From Diphasiastrum complanatum (Eukaryota; Streptophyta; Lycopodiopsida; Lycopodiales; Lycopodiaceae): 64,000 nt of DNA. The notes beneath the pieces are model-generated. The model saw only the letters and a program-made list of their open reading frames with translations. It was not told the origin of the DNA and made no database searches. The stretch spans positions 6,811,820 through 6,875,819 of the forward strand of contig CM055102.1 of NCBI GenBank assembly GCA_029204225.1, written 5' to 3'. The position numbers were made by a program, and so were the translations under genes. The number at the start of each line of letters is the position of its first letter. Positions within the stretch are counted from its first letter, which is position 1. Below are positions 1 through 11,270 of this stretch, one piece after another.

Positions 1-307
1 CGATTAGCAATACTGAAAGTGTATGTGCATTGATTTATTTGCAAGCATTGAATTTATTCACAGATGCAGCTGCATGATCTGGGTATTTGGGACACTTTAA
101 AATTTGAAACAAAACAACTAACAACTCAGTAAAGTTTTTAGCATGCAATCCATCAACAAGTGTAGTGTCTCCTGGGTAAATAAATTCCAATGACACTAGG
201 TCAACCCATAGGCTTCTATAATATTTAGAAAGTATCAACTTTACCAATAACAAAAGTTCAGTAGTCATTATGGATGGCTGCTCCAAAAGATTTCAGACTA
301 ACAGTAC

Positions 308-3300
308 CTGCCAGTAGGTTAGAAAAACCACTGATTTGATCATGACGAATTTTCGAACAGGTTTGAAAGGCCTCAGAAGGTCCTTGCATGCAACATAAAA
401 GAGCACTAAGGCATACAGCGCCAGCGAATATGAGACAGTATAAACAAGAGTAATGTACAGATATCCTTGTTTGGCACTGAAATTGCCATCTTCATATTTG
501 TTTCTTGCATAAAGCATAAACGTGGCAGCAACAAGAATGGGCTTCAATATTACAAACTGCAATCCTCCTTGCTTACACCTTCGAATGAACCTCCTGCAGC
601 ACATGCCACCATGTCAGTCATGAAAGTTTTACAGCATGTGCTATACCAATGCATTTGAAACTTAAAAGGTACAAAAGCTAAAAGTAAGCAGAACTCCATT
701 CAAAGGGTTACCACTTAAAATGCTATTAAGTCAAGATATACAAACCTAATGTCTAACTCAATCTGGACAAAAATGGTCTGAATGTTCTACCCATGGCCTG
801 AAACTTTATGCTTGCAGTAATTTCCTATTCAAAGATGAAGGGGGGCACGGAAGAGACAATTTGTGTGAAGACAGGGACCATTTGTTTGTTTGTGTGAAAA
901 GAGTCATTCTCAGAAAATGATCTCAGCTGCTTAAATTCCACCTTCCATCCAAGCATTAACCAAAGCCAAAACATACGCTCAAACAAAGAACAAAAAGGTA
1001 TTGGCTCTTCAGAAAGGTAATGCAAGATTCCCTCCATATCCTGCCTTTATGATAAACTTTGAAAGAATAATAGAACAATAGAAGCCAAATGGGGTAGATT
1101 GCCATGCCATTCAAAATATAGCAGGAGAATATCCTTGCAATGTACCTAATTAACACATAGCAAGATATAAAAATCTTTCACTTACCTCCCTACTATTGAT
1201 GGTCTACCAGTTCTATATCTTTCAGTACTAACATCGTTAGAGCAAAAATGATTCACGAATTTATTGAACAGGTTCTAATTACGTCATGATCTACTACATA
1301 TGCTCAATATCCTTACGACTATTAAAATTGTTTGCCACCACTCGGATAAAGCACCTAGCCAAAAATTACTAAATTCTCTTGATGCAATTTCATGCAAATA
1401 TTTATGCAGGAGCCAAACAACCTAAGTCAATGTGGGCTGAAGATAGCTTGGTTCTCCCATATTACAGATTGCTTACAAAAATGACGATTGAAGCAATTGA
1501 TTCAGCAAGGGTTAAATGAGTCTCCTTCCCTTTCAAAATTACATTGGGTTGCGACCATGTGGCAGATGAGGTGGCATGGGACCCTTGCCACGATGGGGGA
1601 ACTCAGCCCCTTATTTTAGACCTAAGCACATTGTTTGGCATGTTGAGCTGCCAAGGGCAACTCAAGAAAATTGGACCAATGGAATGGTAGGGATTTGAAG
1701 GAGCCAATCAAATTCATGCTCTCCATTTAACAAGGGTGGCCATTGTGAAAAATGTCAACTAGTTAAGTTGGTGTAATTTGGCAATTTGGAGGCCAAAGTG
1801 AAATTTCAACTTAGAAACTTATCTTTTTATGTCAATAACGTCTAAAAATAGTAGTTTACTTACTATTTTTAGCAAGTATATAAGTGGATAAGGTCAGATT
1901 TGGACCTACTACTATTGGTTAGTTGAGATACATTGAAACTAGTCACTTGTTTCTAGATTTTTGGTAAGTACTTGGAAACTACCAAATTTAGGGCAATAAG
2001 GGGCAATGTGACCAAGTGACATTATCCCTGCTATAAATGGCTACTTTCACGGAGATGCATGTTAGATGCTATATTTCTACATTGTTGATGAATCTAGATG
2101 TGCGCCCAAATTTAGCCAAAGATCTAATGATCCGTTGATATTTTGGATCTGATTCTTTCACATGGTATCAAAGCAGGTTGCAGGCTAAAGTTGGTGGCAG
2201 TGCCAAATCTAGTAGAGTATTTGAGGCTTCCAAAGCACACGTATTTCAAGATTTAGCTAATAGTTCACTCCTATGATAAGTCCAATGATGGAGGACTTGC
2301 TAGTTTCACATTATTGCTACAAAAAACTACCTCTGTATTTTCAAGCTCGCCTAAAAAACCACCTCTATATTTTCGAGCTCACCTAGAGATTACTTTGCAC
2401 ACCAGATCACCGCAATTGCCCCTGTTGGTTTGTTTCATTTTGCTCAAGGGCAGGGTCAAATACAACAAGTCAGAGCCTTGTTCATGATTAAGCGGTAATT
2501 AAACCTTTACTCTCACAAGTTCTAATTCTGCGATCAACATAAATCAACCACTACGAAGAACCTGTTAGGTATGTTGTGAGCTCAAAACAGGCGAGATGGA
2601 GCTGCCGGCCTTTTCATGAATCAAACAACAAAGGCTCCCAAGTACCTCACTACTAAGTAGTTTAGTTACTACACTGATGATGTTCTAGGCTACTACTAAT
2701 GTTAAACAAGTTCATACTATCGACTTTTTGTTCATAAACTGCCAGTCGAACAAATGTACAATGCTTCTCCTTCAGAAGAACGTAATCAATATGTGTTGAG
2801 AGTATTTTCAATACCCTGTGTACAACTGATAAGTACTATGTCTGGCTTTCAACACAAATAGAACATATCTTGACTTCTAATGTGAGCGACTGAACATTTC
2901 AGAGCTACATATACAGAATAAGCTCCTTGACACAAAAATGTTTTCCAATTCAGATGCCAAACTAGACTTGGTAGCAACCTGCAGAAAACTTCTAATGATA
3001 TATTCATAGACCAAACTCCTCTTTGAAAAAAAGGGAAGGCTCAATAAAACTATCACATGACTAACCCATCAAGAGGAATAGCTGGGAAGCAACAGGTCAT
3101 CAAGTGCAAAGAAGGTTTTAAAGTTCGCCCACTGAGGTTCTGGACAACCGCTCCAGGCCCTCCAACCCACGCAAGGCATAACGACAAAAAGGTATAAATA
3201 ACAAAAGCTTCATATCTGCAAGGTTAAAGTACAGCTGCAACGTCAAGTTCCAAATGTCGAAAAAATCATGATTAATCGTTGATGTAATTATTTTTCTATG

Positions 3301-4085
3301 ATATAAGAAACATAACCATACATAAGCACCCTTTAAATGCACAATTGCATCCAATACCAGTAAAAGTACTCACATATCTCGTATTGAGTTGTAGTAAACC
3401 GAGTTCTCAATGATCACAAGTGATAGGAAAGACATTAGGGCATATACCTGCAGATATTTCATTTATAACTTTGAATCACACTCCTGCATAATAATCTTCT
3501 TCTCAACTCACAAAATAATAAATATGCAAAGGGAAGCAACTGTTCCAAGATAAAACACAAAATAAGACTAGCAATGGTGAACATGTGTCCGTGTATATGT
3601 TTGCAAGTTGCTAGAAAAATGATTTCTTCATTATTAAGAATAGTCAGAAATGCTGCTCTATAGTCAGTCTGCAGCCAATCATAATGAATAAGATAGTCGA
3701 AGTTTTTAGCCCGACAAGTGTCTGCGCATGACAGGATGCTGATGTATGTAAACAAACTAACTATCAAGTTAACATGATACACGTTGGAGCATAAGATCTC
3801 AACGATAAAATGAACTCTTGAAGCATCTAGTGGTATATCACAGCATACAGATGATATCCAAAAAGACCCAACTATAACGTGCTTGCTTCTTCGAATCAGG
3901 CCAAAAGGACTTACGGGAACCATGAAGATGATCCTAACTGTGTAACGTTGATACGTAGGCTCCGTATAATGTTTCAGATGCATGTAGATATGCCAAAGAG
4001 CCAATACTATTGCAGTACAGGTGCACAGCGCCGCAATACTGACAATAGCCAGTGGAGCCATTCCCTTCGCTTCACTCAGAGCCAT
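308..4085 (-). CDS. TMEM184/LAZ1-family (DUF300) membrane protein, 5' part of gene
   Basis: Four coding exons are visible on the minus strand: 4085-3915, 3447-3374, 3215-3066 and 593-308. All junctions have GT-AG ends and the phases agree, giving about 227 residues. The remaining exons lie beyond the left edge. Family signatures seen in order are HYTEPTYQRYTVRIIFMVP after the first membrane segment, a segment around YALMSFLSL and ENSVYYNSIRD, then AWVGGPGAVVQNLSGR, MTCCFPAIPLDG, RRCKQGGLQFVILKP and IKSVVFLTYWQ. These match the TMEM184/organic-solute-transporter-alpha fold, whose plant members (LAZ1 and its homologues) sit in the tonoplast or plasma membrane and are linked to brassinosteroid signalling and cell-death control. 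The start could be the ATG at 4085 or the in-frame ATG at 4061. A likely splice acceptor (TTTTACAG) just upstream suggests a 5'-UTR intron. The last visible intron (594-3065) is 2.5 kb and carries a retrotransposon remnant. I infer an intact gene, because no stops or frameshifts interrupt these exons. Confidence 0.92.
1500..2177 (+). mobile_element. Copia LTR remnant with primer-binding site, inside a LAZ1-like intron
   Basis: TGGTATCAAAGCAGG at 2163-2177 is a near match to the initiator-Met tRNA primer site (TGGTATCAGAGC) used by most plant copia elements. The base before it closes a CA-ending stretch (TTTCACA), as an LTR end should. The LTR therefore lies to its left, within the 2.5-kb intron. 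Its left end was not located and the start given here is a rough guess. No coding remnant is recognisable to the right, so this is a truncated or solo-type insertion. The primer site lies on the plus strand, opposite to the gene. Confidence 0.5.
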
Positions 4086-4106
4086 GGCATTACAGGAGAA
4101 GTTCAC

Positions 4107-5400
4107 CAGTCACTTTTCTTGGCGAGCAACTGTAAAATGTTGATAGGAATTGTCTAGGCAGGCTGTTGTCTGTTTGCACGAGCTTCAGATACTCTTGTAT
4201 GATCAACGATTACCCTTCCCTTTCAAGAAGCTACATTATCATCTGATTTTCATTTGCATTTATTAGATTAAGCTGACGAATTTATGAAGAGAACTAGGCA
4301 AGAACTTTTACAGGCCATAGGGTACCAAAGCATTTTACACATCAACTCATGAAGTCTTCTTGTAATGCCTGCTATGAAGTTCTTGCGTGAGGAGCAAAGC
4401 TACAATGCGTATTGCCCCTAAGCCGCAGAATAGAACCACCCTTTGCCAGCTTATCCATTCGGTATACCTATTACTGAAATGAAGAAAGCAAGGCACGAGA
4501 TTACATCGTCTTAGTCATGAGTGCTGCAGCTACCGTCCCGAATTCGGTATGCAAATAAGCTTACTCAAATCGCTCATACAGCACAAAAGGGACTCGGGCA
4601 GCTAAGCTCCCATGTCTCTCTATTTTATCAGTTTATGGATGTGCCTTCAGAATCTTCCAGATCTCGTAGGTCGTTAAAAGAATGACAACACAATTTTTAC
4701 CCCAGAAAAGCTCCTTTCAAGTGCTTATAACTGTGTCTTGTACAGGTCTTTCCCAGTGGCCGTGGTCAAGCGATATGTGGTTGCGCAAAGCCCTAAATAT
4801 GTGGTTTGCTTGCGAGTTCTTGGAGAGGTAATAAATCTGATATTAGATGCGGCTGAAGCTCCGCAAATCCCAGGGCAATGGCTAATAAGCTCTCCCACCT
4901 GTCCAACATAGAACACGCATCATCCATAAGCTTACGGAACATACTCACAAAATTAGCAGGAGGTGTTTAGACGTAAATAAAGCTCATATAGCTACCACAA
5001 CTGTCACTAGACACAACCTGCACTAACTTATCAGCAAATATAGCACATTACCAACGATCCTGTAGCAAAGTCTTAACAAAATTCTCAAAAAGTAAAAGAA
5101 AGTACATAACATTCAGAGAGTTCCGATCCCTAGCTTAATGTGAAAGGAATCTGGATCGTGCGAGTCATACAGATCGAAATCGGCCACATTTTTTACCTGT
5201 CAACTGCGATGTAATACAAAACGATGGAGCTGGAAAGACGCGAACAGAGGAAAACCAGAGGAAGAGGGCAGAGGGAGATGGAGATGGAGATGGAAGAGAT
5301 CAGGGAAAAGGAAGCATGAGGAAAAAATGAAGAAGAAGAAGCAAAGGCACCCACCCGTCAAAAAGAAGGTCTGAAATGAAGTGAAGGGTTTGGTGAGAAA
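4107..5400 (-). other. Probable 5' UTR/promoter region of the LAZ1-like gene
   Basis: No plausible coding exon was found between the start codon at 4085 and about 5.4 kb. A TTTTACAG acceptor-like site just upstream of the start suggests that at least one non-coding exon and a 5'-UTR intron lie here. Purine-rich DNA at about 5230-5350 (gaggaaga-type repeats, CT-rich on the gene strand) would suit the 5' UTR or transcription start area. This is inference only, and no TATA box was identified. Confidence 0.35.
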
Positions 5401-5421
5401 GACATGACAACAGCTTGACTT

Positions 5422-5478
5422 GGATTCGAACTCCTGACCTCAAGGACAGCAAAGTAAGTTAGAAAACCACCCAAGCCC
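5422..5478 (-). mobile_element. tRNA-like Pol III A/B box pair (SINE-like remnant)
   Basis: On the minus strand GGGCTTGGGTGG (5478-5467) resembles a tRNA A box, and GAGTTCGAATCC (5433-5422) fits the B box GWTCRANNC. They are about 45 nt apart, a normal spacing for a tRNA-derived SINE head. There is no cloverleaf with matched acceptor arms, so this is not a functional tRNA gene. A SINE relic is the more likely reading, and chance similarity cannot be excluded. Confidence 0.35.
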
Positions 5479-5601
5479 AAATCTAGGTCTCTCGGCAGTG
5501 TCTGCATGGAATCTAGATCTTTGTGGTGCCGGCATGGAATAGGGACAAATAGGAGTTCCTAGGCTCTTGATCTTGATTTGTGACTCTGAATATATTGTAT
5601 T

Positions 5602-5645
5602 ATGGAAGGAGCCGGGCAGAATGGCTTTTGCCCGGCTCCTTCCAT
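5602..5645. repeat. Perfect 17-bp inverted repeat (hairpin)
   Basis: ATGGAAGGAGCCGGGCA at 5602-5618 is followed, after a 10-nt loop, by its exact reverse complement at 5629-5645. The stem is GC-rich and would form a stable hairpin in DNA or RNA. It lies upstream of the LAZ1-like gene and outside any recognised coding sequence. It could be a palindromic mobile-element scar or a small foldback transcript precursor. Nothing else identifies it. Confidence 0.75.
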
Positions 5646-5743
5646 TGCGTAATGGATACCTGAAATTTTTTCAGAAGCACATTACGAAGCATAATAGGCA
5701 GGTTTGACTTTGACTGACCAACACAAATGTGCCATGTGGCAGC

Positions 5744-5776
5744 TGTACGGAATCCGTACGGAATCCGTACGGACGG
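5744..5776. repeat. Short tandem repeat of GTACGGAATCC
   Basis: The 11-bp unit GTACGGAATCC occurs twice in direct succession, followed by GTACGGAC. Each unit contributes to a CCGTACGG palindrome. It lies between the hairpin at 5602 and a poly-A run at about 5790. No function is evident. Confidence 0.7.
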
Positions 5777-5999
5777 GCACAGACAGGCAGAAAAAAAAAA
5801 AAAAAAGCAAAATTTGCCTTTGAAAAAAACACATGCATTTTCTGCTTTTTAATTTATTTGAAAATGGGCATAATATGCAACACGTATCCATTACGTGCAT
5901 GATAGCACTACAGAGTAGACTAGAGGAGGAGGATGAGGAGGTGGTGGTGGTGGTGTGGACCCATGGGAGCATGCAAGCACCCTCCTAACTCTTTATTTC

Positions 6000-7400
6000 G
6001 TTCGCTAAGCATTAAGGAGCAGGGGGAACCTAGAATTGGCACCTCCTACACTCCTTGTTTTATTTTGTTTCGTGTCATTAACAAACATATCAACTAACAA
6101 GGACAAGCCTCTGAGGGTAAGAGAGAGAGTACGCCTCATAAATCTAATGCACCATCAGCAATATGCCTTTTGCGCTAGTTCAAACTACTAAAATTTACAA
6201 ATCTCAAGTGGATGATTTGTCTACATGTTTGAATTTCCTCAAGTAAAATTTCTACAATTTAAAATCCCAACTTATTGTCTACAATTTCAACTTTGTCGTT
6301 TTGTGATCGGATGTTTTGTTATGTTATGTGCATTTGTTTCTATGCAACAATATACTAGAGAGCTTGAAATTACAAATAAGTAGGTATGTAGATTTGGAGG
6401 TTACATTCATTGGAATGTAAACGCTTCCACATGCCATGAGGTAATAGGCTAAGAGCCATAACCTACTAACAGAATGATGTCACCAATGAGTAATATCATT
6501 GCAAACTAAATAGTCTTTGATTCCCATCGTAGCCAAGTTTAGTATGATGCTACTTGTGGTAATGGAGATCTAAGCTCACATCACAATTTGAGTGTTGAAA
6601 AGGGACATTTATAAAGTTGGATATTGTCGCCTATGGCAAGGGACATTTAGGCTTGAATTCCAATATTTGTATGGAAAGGGACTTTTATGTGGTGAAGGGC
6701 CGCAAAATTTGAGTGTCTTGTGTAAATGTTTTACAATATATGGTAGTGCACGATGCAAAATAATACCCTTGTCAAAAAAAATTCTAACATGGTATTCAAA
6801 TCTTTCATCATGAAGTGCTTTCCTCATTTTTCAATTGGAATCCTCCCATACTTAATAAAGCATTCTATCTTGCTTGAGTTGGGCTTGCCACCCAAGTTCA
6901 TTTTGTGTGATCCATAAGTTGATAATTCGAAGAAGCATTTCAAAAGTGAAAGCATTGTCTTTAATCCTTTCATTGGGAAGTGCACTTTCCCATTTTAATA
7001 GATGAAGAGTTTAATTTGGAAGACCTAAAATCTTTTTCAAAAATGGTCTAACTTGAAAAAGTTCATTTAAACAAAAACATATTCTTAGCCTTTGTGGTGT
7101 AGTTATTGAAAAATTTGAAAAACTTTAAAGACACAACACCTTATTTCACGGGACATTGATAAAGAGAATATTTCAAAAAGAATCAAATTTCAAAAAATAA
7201 GATTATTTTTTATTTGTCAAACAAAAAAATACAAATAGATTGATCCTATAATATTATCATTTCTTTTCATGGGGAGGAAGCAACTTCCACCATAGGCTTT
7301 CCATTCTCCCCAACACCAACAGTCTTAACTTGACACATTTTCTCATATGCTTGTGATACTTCATCACTACGCTCAATTGGTCTCAACTTCAAATATCGAT
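6000..7400. other. Intergenic stretch with no recognised gene
   Basis: This AT-rich stretch has only short, unconvincing open frames. I saw no motif of a known protein family and no LTR boundary pair. It may be decayed transposon DNA, but nothing in the sequence shows this directly. Confidence 0.5.
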
Positions 7401-7406
7401 TCCTAT

Positions 7407-7544
7407 TTCTAGTGATCTGTGTTGTCACATCTAAATTGATATACCATTGATTGAACTGCACATATCCCGATGTGATTCTAGTGATTTGTGTTGTCACATC
7501 TAAATTGATATACCATTAATTGAACTGCACATCTCCTTATGTGA
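7407..7544. repeat. Two-copy tandem duplication, period about 69 bp
   Basis: Two adjacent copies of about 69 bp start with TTCTAGTGAT at 7407 and 7476. Both contain TTGTCACATCTAAATTGATA followed by CATTGATTG or CATTAATTG, and differ at only a few positions. An open frame on the minus strand runs through both copies and encodes a duplicated TTQITR segment. It has no recognisable family and is probably not a gene. Confidence 0.75.
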
Positions 7545-9270
7545 GTGCCTATACATGAACAATCTTGATCACCTTCAATGATCTCAAAGTATTGCTTGAT
7601 TATTTTTCTTTTCCCTTCTTCATATCCACCTTTTTCTTCTCACACTCACTGCCAAGACTTCAAACGACCATAACTTTTGCTACAGTACACCAAATTATGT
7701 AGTAGGGCCCACTTCAAGTAGGCTATATGATGCAAAATCAACCAAACACCTCTCAAAGCCCAATTTTCACATATGTATTGTTTATTTCCCTCGTCAACAT
7801 GACTTGTCAATGTGACAAGGAAGGTGCTATCATTGTTGAATTCAACCACTAGACTAATGCTTGTAACCTTCGCCAGTTTGAACCAAGCAAGATCCAGATC
7901 CAACTACAGTTAAGAGGGCAAGAGTTCACTCCTAGTAGATTGCAAGAAATCTAGTTTTTTAACTATCATATAGTACAAAGAACCCTCGCAATTCCAACAT
8001 TCACCAAAGTGGCCTTTGCAACAGTCATCAGTAGGTAGATCAACATCAGATCCATCTGTAGTGAAAATTTAATGCCAATCTAAGGAAAGAGCACAAAGAT
8101 ATTTTTAAAAAACCAAGATAAATGGGCAAATTCACACTAATAGTCAACTAAAATTGATTAGATCCTACCGTATCTTTGTTTTATTCACCAAATCCATCAA
8201 GATCCAGCACCTCTGGTTTTACAACAAGGAAGAGCTGCCCACCAAGCCTTTCAGTTGATGTCCACCAATGCCTCCAAAAGCCCTCCAATGTGCTTCTCCT
8301 CCAATGCCCGTAAGATCCTTCAAAAAGTTGACAATCAAATGGCCTCAAGAATTCACCACCCAACCATAGCCAGATCTATGCACAAGCAAGACTATCTAGC
8401 ACCCCCTTGCTTAACCACAATCACTACCATCACAATCACAAGCATACTCTCAAGATCCTACCCCCATCTAAGTCCCATACCAAAGATGGTGATCCTCACA
8501 AGAGCAAGCAAGCCAAATCTATGCTCTCTACACTCTAGCCTTCCACTAGGGAATGGAAGCAATCAACAACACAAAAAATCTCCTTCTCTTTGGGTGCCCA
8601 CTCCCTCTCTTATAGATGGCAGATGACTCACTCCAAAGCACTATGGAATGTCCACACAAGCCAATGAGAAGACGGGAGGCAAAGGAAAGGTCAAGACTTC
8701 TTGGTTTCTTTAGGGGCATCAAGGGACCCTAGTAGGTGTGCCCTCCTACTAGGTCCCCATGACCCTTATGTGATGACTAACTTTGGCTCAAGGCCAATTA
8801 TGTGATCATGGCTAAAGGTTGAGTCCCAAGGCTTAGGATAATGACCAATACCCATGGTAAGGTCCTCCTAACACCTTACTAGGTTCCATACCTCCATCCA
8901 AGGCATAGAGACCCTCATGTCCTTATCCAAGGACACAAGTACCTTAATCCAAAGGCACATATCCTTATCCAAAGTACCCCTTGTTGGAAATTAAGTCCAC
9001 AGTTTTCTCCTTGGTAAACACAATTTCTATTTTTCAGATTCTTCCTACAAGAATCACAAAGTTTCCTATTTTGCTATTTTTGCAAAATTACTCCCATTCT
9101 GTGTGCATAATAATGTTTGGCAAAATACACAGGTTTTTGCAAGCAGCTCGACAACCTGCAATTTTTACACAGAATCAAATCCAATCAGCCAAACTATTTG
9201 AAAGTCGACTTCATCGACTTTTTGGATAATCTACATAAAAGGGTATCCATTCCCATCTAATTCTACATTC
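7545..9270. other. Unassigned intergenic DNA
   Basis: I could not support any gene here. Minor features are three CCTTA(A)TCCAA motifs between about 8919 and 8970 and a TGTTGGAAATTAAG stretch near 8983 that resembles the start of an LTR. A second LTR copy, PBS or PPT was not found, so no element is called. An open frame at 8255-8626 looks low in complexity and lacks any family motif. Confidence 0.4.
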
Positions 9271-9329
9271 GAATGGCAAAGCATCATGAAGAACATCGAA
9301 GGCCTGATCATCCTCAACTTCTTCAACAA

Positions 9330-9635
9330 ACAAGTCACTCGACATCGAAGTCTTCGAAGTCCTTGATTTCTTCAATCAAGTCTCCGAAGTCTCCGACTTC
9401 CTCTACTTCTTGGACTTCCTCGACTTCTTCAACAATCAAGTCTCCGAAGTCTCTGACTTCCTCGACTTCTTGGACTTCCTCGACTTCTTGGATCGAAGTC
9501 TCCAACTTCTTCAACTTCGTTCATCAACCGAAGTGTCCGACTTCTTCAACTTCGTTCATCAACCCAAGTGTGACTTCTTCCATCATCCAAAGTGTCTGAA
9601 GTCTCCGACTTCTTCAACAACTTCGTTCATCAACT
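9330..9635. repeat. GAAGT/CGACTTC-rich minisatellite beside copia C
   Basis: Imperfect repeats are built from CTCCGAAGTCTCCGACTTC-like units. A 60-bp unit starting CAATCAAGTCTCC occurs at 9373 and 9433, and three CTTCTTCAACTTCG-like units follow. The array ends exactly where copia C's left LTR begins (9636). Open frames through it encode Ser/Thr-rich repeats and are artefacts of the repeat. Confidence 0.7.
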
Positions 9636-10373
9636 TGTCAGAAATGGTGACCTCCTGCAACTTTGTCGCGATGCGAAGCGAAGCGACACGAAGCGAAAGT
9701 CGAATGGCGAACAAATCGCGAAAGTCAACGGACGTCGAAAACCCTAAGACATGAAGCGAAGCGAAACTTGAAGGTCAAATGATTCGCGAAAGTCAAACAT
9801 GCCTCCAGGACCAAAAGGCACGACACGACACGAAACGAAAAGAAAACGAAGGAAAATCTTTCGCGTTGGCAGCTGGCAACTCAACGGGCGTGGAGTTTTG
9901 ACCTTCACACTCAACTGAAATAGTTAGCAATGATAGAGAGTAACTAACTAGTTGATTAGCGTTAACTACTCTTGTAATTTATTGTTTAGCTATCTTGTAA
10001 ACTCCACATAGTGGAGATATAAACCAATTTTTCTGGATCAACATAGACACTGAGAGTGTGCATGAGTAGAGTGAAAAAAAAAAATAATAGAAACGAAATA
10101 GTTGTGGATGAAAGTATGGCCAACGAATAGAACATAGAGAAAAAAGTAGAGAGTCAGGCCGCCAATGAGCGAGACATTGACCATCTTGCTCTAAAAATCA
10201 AACTGATAATACAGTTGCTCTATCTTGTGCATCTCCTTGTCTTCTGCAGTCTTGATTGCTAGAATGATTTCTTACATGTGATCTGTAGTCGCATGTTTAG
10301 GATCCTGCAAGCTTCCGCATAAGAAAATTCAAAAGAGACAAATCTGTTCGTGATACAAAACTCGTTCGTGACA
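9636..10373 (+). mobile_element. Copia element C, left (5') LTR
   Basis: The LTR starts TGTCAGAAATGG and ends CGTTCGTGACA, and is followed directly by a tRNA-iMet-type primer site (TGGTATCAGA, 10374-10383). It matches the segment at 30539-31164 over most of its length, including runs of GCGAAGCGA- and CACGAAGCGAAA-like pentamers and the CAACATAGACA...GAGAGTGTG block. Length is 738 bp. A GATATAAACCA stretch near 10015 may be the TATA region. The primer site is interrupted after 10 bases by copia A. Confidence 0.88.
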
Positions 10374-10383
10374 TGGTATCAGA
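10374..10383 (+). other. Primer-binding site of copia C, cut by copia A
   Basis: TGGTATCAGA complements the 3' end of initiator methionine tRNA, the usual primer for plant copia reverse transcription. The expected continuation (GC...) is missing because copia A's LTR starts at 10384. Copia C could no longer prime its own replication normally after this insertion. Confidence 0.8.
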
Positions 10384-11270
10384 TGTTAGATTTCTTATGC
10401 TCAGTCTTAAAACAAATTGTTCAAGTAATGAGCATCCTGAAAAATCGAAGGCCAACAACATATTTTTAGGCCTTCACATTTTTTTCCTTTGAGATTTTCT
10501 ATGACTTAGAAATCAATTTTTAGACACCTTCGCCTTTTTTGCTCCTTAGAAAAACTGCGACACACTGGCCAAGTGGCCAGAATACCTTAGAAATCATTTT
10601 TAAGGCACCTTCATCTTTTTCGCCTTTTTCACTCCTTCGCGAAAAATGCGACACACTGGCCAAGTGGCCAGAATACCTTAGAAATCATTTTTAAGGCACC
10701 TTCGTCTTTTTCATCTTTTTCGCTCCTTAGCAAAAAATGCGACACACTGGCCAAGTGGCCAGAATACATTAGAAATCATTTTAAGGCACCTTTGCCTTTT
10801 TCCACATTTTTGCTGACCGACTTTGCCAATGGATGAGTAACCCTAAACACAGTTGGACAAACAAATATCCCAAAGGCGATTGACGATTACCAACTTTTGT
10901 ACATATGCAAAGACTGGCATAAATAGCCATAAAGGCTTGTTAGATATTTCCTCTCTAGTAAATCTCTATATCAGCTGAAACAAGCTATGTAAGTGTTAAT
11001 TTTTTGGAAATTCTCTTTTAAGCAGAGTTATTTGTAGGCAGCGTTATCACGCTCAGCAAGCTGAAGTTAATACTTCAAGCCATTGTACTCACTGTTGATA
11101 TTTTTTATCAGAGTGCAATTTTGTCTCACTACTGCGTCGTTCATTTGTGCAAACTATATGAAATCTTCTACTTCAATATTTCTGCTGCTAATTGTTGCGT
11201 TTCCGTTCCTACACGCCTACGCTCTGAGCAACCGAGCCTCCGCTGCGCTCACGACCATCGTTTTACGACA
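10384..11270 (+). mobile_element. Copia element A, left (5') LTR
   Basis: The LTR starts TGTTAGATTTC and ends CGTTTTACGACA, followed by the primer site TGGTATCAGAGCAGG at 11271. Length is 887 bp. A strongly similar copy begins at 14142. Inside it are three tandem units of about 91 bp, each holding a TGGCCAAGTGGCCA-type palindrome (10565, 10656 and 10747). The same TG start next to copia C's truncated primer site marks the insertion point. Confidence 0.9.
10505..10800 (+). repeat. About 91-bp tandem repeats within the copia A LTR
   Basis: Three imperfect units carry AAATCATTTTTAAGGCACCTTC, a run of CTTTTTCGCC/CTCCTTAGC, AAAATGCGACACA and CTGGCCAAGTGGCCA. Spacing of the palindrome is 91 and 91 bp here, and 91 and 82 bp in the right LTR (14333, 14424, 14506). 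The repeats were therefore present in the element before it inserted. Confidence 0.8.

Noticed and set aside
35-286. Minus-strand open frame next to LAZ1-like exon 4
   Set aside because: It begins after a clear splice donor at 307 and lacks TMEM184 motifs; it is intron sequence.
5422-5478. Functional tRNA gene
   Set aside because: Only A- and B-box-like words are present; no matched acceptor, anticodon or T stems could be formed.
8255-8626. Plus-strand 123-codon open frame
   Set aside because: Ser/Thr/Pro-rich, no family motif and no splice context.
9410-9754. Asp/Phe/Leu-rich and Ser/Thr-rich open frames
   Set aside because: Translations of the minisatellite that run on into copia C's LTR.
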